From Pyrus communis (Eukaryota; Streptophyta; Magnoliopsida; Rosales; Rosaceae), in the NCBI RefSeq assembly GCF_963583255.1, contig NC_084817.1, forward strand, positions 7,880,121 through 7,944,120: a DNA stretch of 64,000 bases, given 5' to 3'. Positions 10,782 to 20,104 of this stretch are shown piece after piece. The notes beneath the pieces were generated by a model. That model worked only from the letters and a program-made list of their open reading frames with translations. It was not told the origin of the DNA and ran no database searches. The translations under genes and the position numbers were made by a program. The stretch's first letter is position 1. The number at the start of each line of letters is the position of its first letter.

Positions 10782-11507
10782 TATAGTTTATAACTCGCAA
10801 TGTGACATCCCGTCCCGGAAATATCGAAACGTACATTTGAAATTACAATTTTACCCCTAGTTCGTTACATTTACGTGTTGTGTTGTGTGGTGTAGTGTTG
10901 TAGGACCACACACACACTCACACACTCTCTTTCTCTCCCGTGATTTCCTCTCCCTCTGTCTCTTTTCTGTCTCTCTCTCTCTCCCAAGCTCCGTTCTTCC
11001 TTCTTCTTCATTCTGAAAACGTACGGACGACACACAAATCACCCAAACCTTGATGGATCAAAGAAACTAAGGACACCATCGAACTCGTGAAGCTCGTACG
11101 AGTGCAACCATACCATTTTCAGGTGAGAAATCCTTCGTTTTCATGTCGATTCGAGGTAATCCGATTTAGGTACTATTCATGCAAACTTAAACTAGCTTGT
11201 TTTTGGAATTTCTAAGCTTGTAGATGTGTTTGTGAGGTCCCAAGGAGCCTCAGAGTGGTTCGTTGGACAAATTTGGACGTCGGGATCGTCCTGTGCAAAG
11301 TTGGCCGAACTTGGATCGTTGTTGCAGGTGAGATTCCTTGATTTTTAGGCCTTAAAAGTAGTCCAACGTGATTCTACTAGTCCTAAGCTTCATTTTGGTA
11401 TAAAGAACGTGAAATTTGGTTGAAAAACGAAGGAGAAAACAAAGTTAGAAATTTTCCCAGTTTTCCGGCGCCGTCGCCGGCGCCGGAGGTTCGCCGGAGA
11501 AGAAAGG

Positions 11508-11626
11508 GGAATATTCCGTTAAGTCTAACGGAATATTCCTAACGGCAGTGACAGAATCCGGTTAGATTTGACGGAATATTCCGTCAGTTAACGGAATATT
11601 CCTGACGGCGTCAACTGACGCCGTCA
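11508..11626. repeat. Cluster of perfect palindromes in the 5' LTR
   Basis: 11508-11521 GGAATATTCCGTTA and 11526-11539 form a perfect 14-bp inverted repeat with a 4-nt spacer. 11569-11586 TGACGGAATATTCCGTCA is a perfect 18-bp palindrome. 11603-11626 is a perfect inverted repeat of TGACGGCGTCA with a 2-nt spacer. The core GGAATATTCC occurs four times. The same cluster occurs in the 3' LTR (about 18311-18429). Confidence 0.95.
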
Positions 11627-12295
11627 GTGTGCAGTGCACGTGGGCCGCGCGTGGGGGCGCGTAGGTCCGTGCGGGGTCAGGCGCGTGGGGGCGCGTGCGT
11701 GGTCCAAAAATTTTTCTAAAAATATGGGTGTGATCCTGAGGTTGTGTAGATCACATTGGTATATTCATTTGTCCAATTTGAGCAATGTATGAGAAGTTAT
11801 TACGAGAAGTTGCTTAGGTGCTTTTAAATTAATGTTTTCGTAACTTTGTCGCGTATAGGTGATTCGTTTTCCGAAGACGAGCGTACACACTCGAGGCAGG
11901 GGGGCTACGACCCTTCTAATTACCAGTGAGTGGGCTTTTGTTTTCCGTATATACCTATATACCTCTAAATTCCCAGAAATAGAATAGAAAAGGTTATATG
12001 TTTTATGCCATGCATCATTTGAATATTGTTTACGCATCATCACGTGCATTGGTAATTGGCATACATATATATAAATGTGTATTTGGTGCTGTGGACGCAC
12101 AGGTAAGTGCCAAGTAAGCGGTATTCATGTGGTTATGCATTCCCGTTTATTATGCAATGGTAATTTGAGAGGTTTAGAGAGCTCATAATCTGCACCCCCG
12201 GTGTTAGTGCTCCCGCCCAGGGCCAGGGCACAGCCTTCACGTGTATGTTCACCAGCACCGCATGCTCGCCTTGGATCCAAGATAGGTGCAAGCCT

Positions 12296-12513
12296 GTCGT
12301 ACAGACCACATTAGGTGGTTCCGACTTGTAGGTGACCCGCGATTATCGCACAGCTTCACGTGATCGTAGCACTAGAGCATACATATATATAATACACCCA
12401 GCTTGTCGTACAGACCACGTTAGGTGGTTCCGACTCGTGTGCAGATTCAGTTATTGAGTTGAGAGTGGAGCTCTAGATTCAGCCGTACAGGTCACGTTAG
12501 GTGACTCCCGGCT
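12296..12513 (+). repeat. Three related covarying hairpins in the 5' LTR
   Basis: Hairpins lie at 12296-12325 (GTCG/CGAC outer, ACCAC/GTGGT inner), 12405-12434 (same arms) and 12481-12513 (AGCCG/CGGCT outer, GTCAC/GTGAC inner). Each has TACA between the left arms and a 4-5 nt loop ending TTAG. Identical structures occur in the 3' LTR at 19099-19128, 19208-19237 and 19284-19316. Confidence 0.9.
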
Positions 12514-13061
12514 GCCAGATTATATATATTCGATGTGAATTACGCTTGAGCATTTATAATTGATTATGATATTCTGTAATGGCATATTCTCGAGCATGAA
12601 TGGCATATGGTGGAGCATGATTGATATATCTATACATACGTATATATGTCCATTTTCTGGGAAGTATACAGGTTTTACGGCGAGGGGTTAGAATGTATTT
12701 TGCTAAAGAGTTTTCAAAGAACTTTGTTTTTGCCCACTCACGCTTTTGTTTTTGCGCCCCTCCAGGTTCTAGTGGTCTAGAAGGTTCGGTGGTTTATCCC
12801 AGAGGGCGTCCCGGCAATTTCTGACAGACATTCACCATTGTAGGGTCACCTTCGGGTGTACATATGTCGTATCTTTCCTTTTGGACTGTTGTAGACTTGC
12901 TCTGAATTGTGTCTCACATACACTAGTACTTTGTATGTTATTAGGTTTTTAATTATTCGTACTATTATATTACCTTCTCATTAGCTTCCGCACGCGCACA
13001 TGGTTACGTCACCTTCGTGTGACGGCCAGCACGCCCTGATCTCGGTCGGGGTGTGTCAGCT

Positions 13062-13074
13062 TGGTATCAGAGCC
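13062..13074 (+). promoter_or_regulatory. Primer-binding site, initiator tRNA-Met
   Basis: TGGTATCAGAGCC begins three bases after the LTR terminus. It is the usual plant LTR-element complement to the 3' end of initiator methionine tRNA, which primes minus-strand synthesis. Confidence 0.9.
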
Positions 13075-13135
13075 TAGGTTTGGCAGTCCTGTGTCTTTGT
13101 GAGTATTCTAATAGTTGGTGTCTTCTGTCAGAATC

Positions 13136-15292
13136 ATGCCGCCTCGTCGGGAACCACGTCGCTCAGATGAGTCTAGTTTTCCTGATCTTACTCAGTTGGG
13201 GGAAGTGATTGCTACAGCCCTTCAAACAGTGATGCGCCCTCCCCAGAGGACTCCTCTGGAGACTATGTATAACCTGAAGTTGGATAAGTTTAAAGGTAAC
13301 GAGGGTCACGAAGGCGCAGAACGTTGGTTGGAACACCTAGAGAAGACTTTCCGGGTGTTACATAACCAGGGGAACCTTCCTATGGAAAGGTGGGTTGAGA
13401 TAACCTCTTGGTTTCTGGAGATGGAGTCTGCAGCTTGGTGGGAACAAGAACTTCGGAGGTTGACTCCAGCTCAGAGGACCGATTGGAATGTTTTCAAGGA
13501 TGTGTTTCAAAGGAGATTTGTACCCCCTGAGTATATCGACCGTAAGAAACAGGAATTCACTGAGTTGAAACAGCGAAAGATGACGGCTAACGAGTATTAT
13601 CGTAAGTTCACTGATTTGTCTCGTTACTATCCTGATGTCGCTGGTAATCCGGCGGAGATGCTTCGTCGTTTTCGCTTGGGCACTAGAAAGAGATGGCGTT
13701 CTATGGCCACTACTACTCACTGTGAGTCCTACCAGGAGTTCTATGAGATATTGTTGAGGGTAGAGGACTCAGAGAATATGTCGAGCGACAGTGATGAAAA
13801 GAAAGATGACAAGGGGAAAAGTCAAGTGTCACTTGGGCCTCGCCAAACTCAGAACTTTAAAAGGGGTGGTACCAGTTCGAGTTCGTCTAGTGGTGGTTTC
13901 AGTGCCTCTGGACAAGGACGTGGAGGTAGGTTTTATGGAGGTGCTCGAGGCCAGAGACAAGGTGATGGTGGCCGAAACCGACCCCTATTTTGCCGTAGGT
14001 GTAATAACCGACACTTCGGCGAGTGCAGGCAGATTAGCGGTAGTTGTTTCACATGTGGACAGGTGGGACATAGAGCGGTGAATTGTCCCCAGGGTCAGCA
14101 GCAGAAGCCGCAGCAGGCCTTTATGCCGCCACCTGCACCGATTCGACAAATCCAAGGTCCGAGTAATTATGGTCAAGCAGGTAGAGGTGGTGCCTATCAC
14201 TATCAAGGTGATGTTGTTCCCTATGCTCCAGGACCGTATCAGTACCCCCAGGACCCGTATTCACAAAGTGGTTATCCCCCGTATCCCAGCAACTACATGC
14301 CGTATCCTCCAGCTCCAACGGGTGGTTCTCAGTGGTACCAAGGAGGACAGTATCAGCAGAATGAGAATGCTACTAGTAGTGCAGGGTCTTCGAGACAGAT
14401 GGGTCAGCCCAGTCAGGGGCGTGGAGCTCAAGGTCGCGGTGTTCAAGCGAGCAGAGGTCGCGGTGGACGACAGCAGGGCCAGGGGCGTATTCACAATATT
14501 TCCCTGCAGGATGCTCAGAACAACCCGGACTTGATAATGGGTACGTTAAACATTATTGGTTATTTTGCTAGAGTCTTAATTGATTGTGGAGTTACACATT
14601 CCGTTATTTCTCATACATTTGCTCAAGTAACGCAACCTCGCCCCACACCTCTAGGGTACGATTTAGAGTTCGCTATGCCTAGAGGAGAGAGATGTGTTGT
14701 AGATTGTATGTACCCAGGATGTCCAGTGATAGTAGAGGGTGTTGTTATGCCCGCGGATCTTATCCCGTTAGATATTGTCGATTTTGATGTGATTTTGGGC
14801 AATGATTGGTTGCACTTCTATCGTGCCAACATTGATTGTTACGGGAAAGTAGTTACGTTTCACCGTCCTGGATTACCTGAGGTTACTTTTGTGGGTGAGC
14901 AGAGTGGAGTAAGACATGGTGTTATTTCGACTTTGCGAGCAAAGAAGTTGTTGTCTAAAGGTTGTCAGGGGTATCTAGCTCATGTGGTGCTAGAAGAGAC
15001 TGTTCCAAGCAGAATTGAGGATGTGAGAGTGGTTAGACATTTCCCTGATGTTTTTCCTGAAGATTTACCTGGTTTACCCCCAGATCGAGATGTGGATTTC
15101 ACTGTTGAGTTGCTTCCAGGTACTAATCCTATTTCTTTAACTCCTTATCGTATGGCTCCCGCTGAGTTAAGGGAATTGAAAGTGCAGTTACAGGAATTAG
15201 TGGATAAGGGATTTATTCAACCTAGTACATTACGTTGGGGGAACCCCAGTTTATTGGTGAAAAAGAAAATGGACGTTAAGGCTGTGCTTTGA
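13136..15292 (+). CDS. Gypsy gag-protease with start of RT
   Basis: The start codon is the ATG of MPPRREPRR, 77 bp after the LTR; the frame is open for 718 codons. Order: a gag capsid domain (WLEHLEKTFRVL, AAWWEQELRR, FKDVFQRRFVPPEYIDRKKQEF), an Arg/Gly/Gln-rich linker, and a CCHC zinc knuckle CFTCGQVGHRAVNC coded near 14047-14088. The aspartic protease site near 14577 reads LIDCGVTHSVIS, whereas active enzymes have D-S/T-G-A. VILGNDWL is the usual downstream protease block. The RT entry (FPEDLPGLPP..., PYRMAPAEL) ends at a frameshift after LLVKKK and stops at 15290-15292. Gag is intact; the protease is doubtful because of Cys in place of Ser/Thr. Confidence 0.9.
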   Translation: MPPRREPRRSDESSFPDLTQLGEVIATALQTVMRPPQRTPLETMYNLKLDKFKGNEGHEGAERWLEHLEKTFRVLHNQGNLPMERWVEITSWFLEMESAAWWEQELRRLTPAQRTDWNVFKDVFQRRFVPPEYIDRKKQEFTELKQRKMTANEYYRKFTDLSRYYPDVAGNPAEMLRRFRLGTRKRWRSMATTTHCESYQEFYEILLRVEDSENMSSDSDEKKDDKGKSQVSLGPRQTQNFKRGGTSSSSSSGGFSASGQGRGGRFYGGARGQRQGDGGRNRPLFCRRCNNRHFGECRQISGSCFTCGQVGHRAVNCPQGQQQKPQQAFMPPPAPIRQIQGPSNYGQAGRGGAYHYQGDVVPYAPGPYQYPQDPYSQSGYPPYPSNYMPYPPAPTGGSQWYQGGQYQQNENATSSAGSSRQMGQPSQGRGAQGRGVQASRGRGGRQQGQGRIHNISLQDAQNNPDLIMGTLNIIGYFARVLIDCGVTHSVISHTFAQVTQPRPTPLGYDLEFAMPRGERCVVDCMYPGCPVIVEGVVMPADLIPLDIVDFDVILGNDWLHFYRANIDCYGKVVTFHRPGLPEVTFVGEQSGVRHGVISTLRAKKLLSKGCQGYLAHVVLEETVPSRIEDVRVVRHFPDVFPEDLPGLPPDRDVDFTVELLPGTNPISLTPYRMAPAELRELKVQLQELVDKGFIQPSTLRWGNPSLLVKKKMDVKAVL

Positions 15293-17580
15293 TTATAGAC
15301 CATGGAATCGGGTAACGATTGAGAACTGTTATCCAAGATGGTGTACTGATGTTTAATGAATCAGCTCAGAGGTATTTGTGTAATTTCTAAGATTGACTTG
15401 AGGTCTGGATATTATTAGTTGAAGATTATTGGTGAGAATGCCCTTATGATAACTCTCAGGACTCGTTAAGGTCATTTCAAGTTTTGGTGATGCCATTCGG
15501 AGTGACGAATGCATCTACTACTTTATGAATTTGATGAATAAAGTATTCCAATGATATCTAGACCGATTTGTTGTTGTTGCTATTGAAAAGATTGTTAAGA
15601 CTAGAGCAAAGTATGCTAAACATCTTAAATTGGCATTGCAAAGATTGAAGGAACGTCAATTGTATGCTAAGTTTAACAAATGCCAATGTTGAATGAATTA
15701 AGTAGCATTTTTGAGATATATTATATCTGCTTCAAGTATTCAAGTGAATTCATAAAAGGTAGCAGAAATTGAGAATTTAGAACAACCACGAATCGTGATT
15801 GGGATTCGGAGTTATCCTAGCTTAACAAGCTATCATGGACGGTTCGTGAAAGATTTTTCAGTCATTGCTTTGTCATTGACGAGATTGTTGAGAAAAGAGG
15901 TTATGTATGAGTGGGAAGGGAAATTGTGAGCAAAGGATTCAACAACTGAAGTATTTCCTCACTCATGCACGTAATTTAGTATTCTCAGAGAATAGTGGTA
16001 ATCATAAATTTTAGTGATGTTTCTTGAATGGTATGGGATGCATGTTGATGCAAATGTTAGGGTGATTACATACGTTTCACGACGAAAGGAACCACATGAA
16101 ATGAATTACCCTATTGGTGATTTGGAAGTCATGATTACCATTCTTGCTGTGAAGTTATGAAGACATTATATTTGTGGTAAGAATGCAAGATTTTTACGAA
16201 TCCAAAAAGTCTCCAATATCCATTACTTGGAAGGATTTTGATATGAGGCAGCGAAGGTGGATTGAATTGTTTAATGAACATGATTGTACGACCAGGGTGA
16301 TCGTAAAATTGTTCTAGCTGATGCACTTGGTGAAAAGACTGTGGTAAGAGTTAATGTCTGGCACGCTTGCCAAGATTGTCTTCTTGTGGATTGGAAATCA
16401 ACTGAAGTAAAGTTGAGAATGGAAGATTGAGAAGAAGTTGTAATTGCTAATTTTCAAGTTAAGTCTTTTTAGTAAGGTCGTACTCAAGACTCAAATGGTT
16501 AACGAAGAAAATTAAGAATTAACCAAGGCAAAGAAAGAAGGAAAAAAAAAAAAAGATTGCTGAGTTCGAGAATAGGATGGTTATGATTGAACTTGAAGTG
16601 ATAGTTGATCAATGTACCAAGATAGTACATTTACTCCAGTGTTGAGTAACAACCACAGTGCAACAGTACTTATATGTTTTATGGAGAAGAGATTTGGGTT
16701 ACGGAACTGCTGAGTTTCTTAAGTATGTTGGTTGCACAGTTTCCAAAGTAACGCCATAAGGACCATGAAATGTGTCAATTTTTGCTGATTTGTGGAAGAA
16801 ATGCTTCTGGATAGAGAAGATTCGATCACGAAAGAGTTTTGGTAGGCCCTGAAACTATGGATGAGTCTTCTCAAAGTATTCAGGTGATTAAGTTTAACCT
16901 GAGAGTAGCCAGGAATGGCAAAAGAGATTAATAGTTGAACATGTCACTAATCGAGTGTTTAACGTAGATGATCTTATAATTTGAAGTTTTCACTTTAGAA
17001 AAGTATGATTCGGCTGGGGAAAGGAAAGCAAATTAAGTCCTAAGTACATCGGACTTTATGTGATCATCGAAGAGTAAGTGAAGTTGCTTGATTTACTTCC
17101 AGAGTTATTGTAAGAGCATGATGTGTTTCATGATTCAACATTTTTAGAAATTTCATCATGAAAAGAAATAGTGAGATTTGGAAAGGAGACAAAATAAGTC
17201 TTAAACACATCAGACCGTCTTTGACCACTAAAGGAATCGATGAAGTTGCATACAAGTGGTGATGTCTTCAGAATTGGCTAAGGTGCATAGTGTATTATAT
17301 TTCGATGCGTTGTCACTAGGTGGCAGATTCGTCACATGGAGTTCCGGTGCAACTGTTGAGAATTAATCCGGATTAAACTGGTTGAGGAACCAAGGACGAC
17401 TTTGGATTGGAAAAAGAATGTATTGAGAATTAAGACAGTGTAATTGGTGAAAGTTTTGTGGAGGAATCATTCAGTCGAGGAAGCTACATGGGAGACAGAA
17501 GATCGAATGAGGGATTTGTATCCTAGATTGTTCTTCGATCACTAGGGGTTATATGTGGTTGTTTTGAATTTCGGGACGAA
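15293..17580 (+). pseudogene. Decayed gypsy pol (RT, RNase H, integrase)
   Basis: Fragments in shifting frames align with gypsy pol: RT pieces (FMNLMNKVFQ.YLDRFVVV near 15520-15575; AKYAKHLKLALQRLKERQLYAKF near 15607-15675), an RNase H end (YVSRRKEPHEMNYPIGDLEV near 16070-16130) and integrase-end traces near 17480-17545 (WETEDRMRDLYPRLFFDH). The RT catalytic tetrad, normally F-I-D-D, reads AIEK here. Stops and indels occur every few dozen bases. No frame longer than about 60 codons survives, so the region cannot make a working polymerase. Confidence 0.85.
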
Positions 17581-17588
17581 ATTCTATT

Positions 17589-17601
17589 AAGGAGGGTAGG
17601 T
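17589..17601 (+). promoter_or_regulatory. Polypurine tract
   Basis: AAGGAGGGTAGG lies immediately before the 3' LTR, where plus-strand synthesis is primed. Confidence 0.85.
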
Positions 17602-19861
17602 TGTGACATCCCGTCCCGGAAATATCGAAACGTACATTTGAAATTACAATTTTACCCCTAGTTCGTTACATTTACGTGTTGTGTTGTGTGGTGTAGTGTT
17701 GTAGGACCACACACACACTCACACACTCTCTTTCTCTCCCGTGATTCCCTCTCCCTCTGTCTCTTTTCTGTCTCTCTCTCTCTCTCCCAAGCTCCGTTCT
17801 TCCTTCTTCTTCATTCTGAAAACGTACGGACGACACACAAATCACCCAAACCTTGATGGATCAAAGAAACTAAGGACACCATCGAACTCGTGAAGCTCGT
17901 ACGAGTGCAACCATACCATTTTCAGGTGAGAAATCCTTCGTTTTCATGTCGATTCGAGGTAATCCGATTTAGGTACTATTCATGCAAACTTAAACTAGCT
18001 TGTTTTTGGAATTTCTAAGCTTGTAGATGTGTTTGTGAGGTCCCAAGGAGCCTCGGAGTGGTTCGTTGGACAAATTTGGACGTCGGGATCGTCCTGTGCA
18101 AAGTTGGCCGAACTTGGATCGTTGTTGCAGGTGAGATTCCTTGATTTTTAGGCCTTAAAAGTAGTCCAACGTGATTCTACTAGTCCTAAGCTTCATTTTG
18201 GTATAAAGAACGTGAAATTTGGTTGAAAAACGAAGGAGAAAACAAAGTTAGAAATTTTCCCAGTTTTCCGACGCCGTCGCCGGCGCCGGAGGTTCGCCGG
18301 AGAAGAAAGGGGAATATTCCGTTAAGTCTAACGGAATATTCCTAACGGCAGTGACAGAATCCGGTTAGATTTGACGGAATATTCCGTCAGTTAACGGAAT
18401 ATTCCTGACGGCGTCAACTGACGCCGTCAGTGTGCAGTGCACGTGGGCCGCGCGTGGGGGCGCGTAGGTCCGTGCGGGGTCAGGCGCGTGGGGGCGCGTG
18501 CGTGGTCCAAAAATTTTTCTAAAAATATGGGTGTGATCCTGAGGTTGTGTAGATCACATTGGTATATTCATTTGTCCAATTTGAGCAATGTATGAGAAGT
18601 TATTACGAGAAGTTGCTTAGGTGCTTTTAAATTAATGTTTTCGTAACTTTGTCGCGTATAGGTGATTCGTTTTCCGAAGACGAGCGTACACACTCGAGGC
18701 AGGGGGGCTACGACCCTTCTAATTACCAGTGAGTGGGCTTTTGTTTTCCGTATATACCTATATACCTCTAAATTCCCAGAAATAGAATAGAAAAGGTTAT
18801 ATGTTTTATGCCATGCATCATTTGAATATTGTTTACGCATCATCACGTGCATTGGTAATTGGCATACATATATATAAATGTGTATTTGGTGCTGTGGACG
18901 CACAGGTAAGTGCCAAGTAAGCGGTATTCATGTGGTTATGCATTCCCGTTTATTATGCAATGGTAATTTGAGAGGTTTAGAGAGCTCATAATCTGCACCC
19001 CCGGTGTTAGTGCTCCCGCCCAGGGCCAGGGCACAGCCTTCACGTGTATGTTCACCAGCACCGCATGCTCGCCTTGGATCCAAGATAGGTGCAAGCCTGT
19101 CGTACAGACCACATTAGGTGGTTCCGACTTGTAGGTGACCCGCGATTATCGCACAGCTTCACGTGATCGTAGCACTAGAGCATACATATATATAATACAC
19201 CCAGCTTGTCGTACAGACCACGTTAGGTGGTTCCGACTCGTGTGCAGATTCAGTTATTGAGTTGAGAGTGGAGCTCTAGATTCAGCCGTACAGGTCACGT
19301 TAGGTGACTCCCGGCTGCCAGATTATATATATTCGATGTGAATTACGCTTGAGCATTTATAATTGATTATGATATTCTGTAATGGCATATTCTCGAGCAT
19401 GAATGGCATATGGTGGAGCATGATTGATATATCTATACATACGTATATATGTCCATTTTCTGGGAAGTATACAGGTTTTACGGCGAGGGGTTAGAATGTA
19501 TTTTGCTAAAGAGTTTTCAAAGAACTTTGTTTTTGCCCACTCACGCTTTTGTTTTTGCGCCCCTCCAGGTTCTAGTGGTCTAGAAGGTTCGGTGGTTTAT
19601 CCCAAAGGGCGTCCCGGCAATTTCTGACAGACATTCACCATTGTAGGGTCACCTTCGGGTGTACATATGTCGTATCTTTCCTTTTGGATTGTTGTAGACT
19701 TGCTCTGAATTGTGTCTCACATACACTAGTACTTTGTATGTTATTAGGTTTTTAATTATTCGTACTATTATATTACCTTCTCATTAGCTTCCGCACGCGC
19801 ACATGGTTACGTCACCTTCGTGTGACGGCCAGCACGCCCTGATCTCGGTCGGGGTGTGTCA
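17602..19861 (+). repeat. Gypsy 3' LTR
   Basis: 2260 bp, nearly identical to the 5' LTR, with the same palindromes and hairpins. It ends TGTGTCA followed by the CGCAA target duplication. Confidence 0.95.
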
Positions 19862-20104
19862 CGCAACGCTCACTTAAAACGAAAAGAAATACGAACATAG
19901 ATTTTGTCACATTGTTATGCGTAGGTACAGCCTATATCTATCTGCTTACATGTCACTCATATCATATAAACGAATAGCATATTTTTGTGTACCTAGCTAA
20001 CCGTGACCTACATATATATCAACGCAGTCGAAGTGGGAACATTCTTTGGCTAGCTGTAAATAACGAATGTAGAACTGATACTGGCTAGTTCATCATTTCG
20101 ATGA

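Larger units (their letters stand above)
10801..13058 (+). repeat. Gypsy 5' LTR
   Basis: 2258 bp, starting TG and ending CA, over 99% identical by eye to 17602-19861. It contains a CT-rich and CA-rich leader (10890-10990), a palindrome cluster (11508-11626), a GC-rich CGCGTGGGGGCGCG segment (11645-11700), and three covarying hairpins (12296-12513). Confidence 0.95.
10801..19861 (+). mobile_element. Ty3/gypsy LTR retrotransposon, recent, pol-defective
   Basis: LTRs at 10801-13058 and 17602-19861 bound the element; both start TGTGACATCCC and end GGGTGTGTCA. A 5-bp duplication CGCAA flanks it (10796-10800, 19862-19866). It has a primer site just after the 5' LTR, a polypurine tract before the 3' LTR, and the order gag, protease, RT, RNase H, integrase. 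The GATTTCGGGACGAAAT-like phrase before the polypurine tract suggests the Del/Tekay chromovirus group. By eye the LTRs differ at about five positions (near 10946, 11252, 11468, 12802, 12886) plus a 2-bp CT-tract indel, so insertion is recent. pol is badly decayed, see that entry. Confidence 0.95.

Noticed and set aside
11765..12100. A 111-codon minus-strand frame, repeated identically at 18568-18903
   Set aside because: It is the same LTR sequence read on the opposite strand; it has no family resemblance and crosses LTR regulatory sequence.
13358..14494. Several open frames overlapping gag on both strands
   Set aside because: They are shadows of the strongly biased gag-protease frame.
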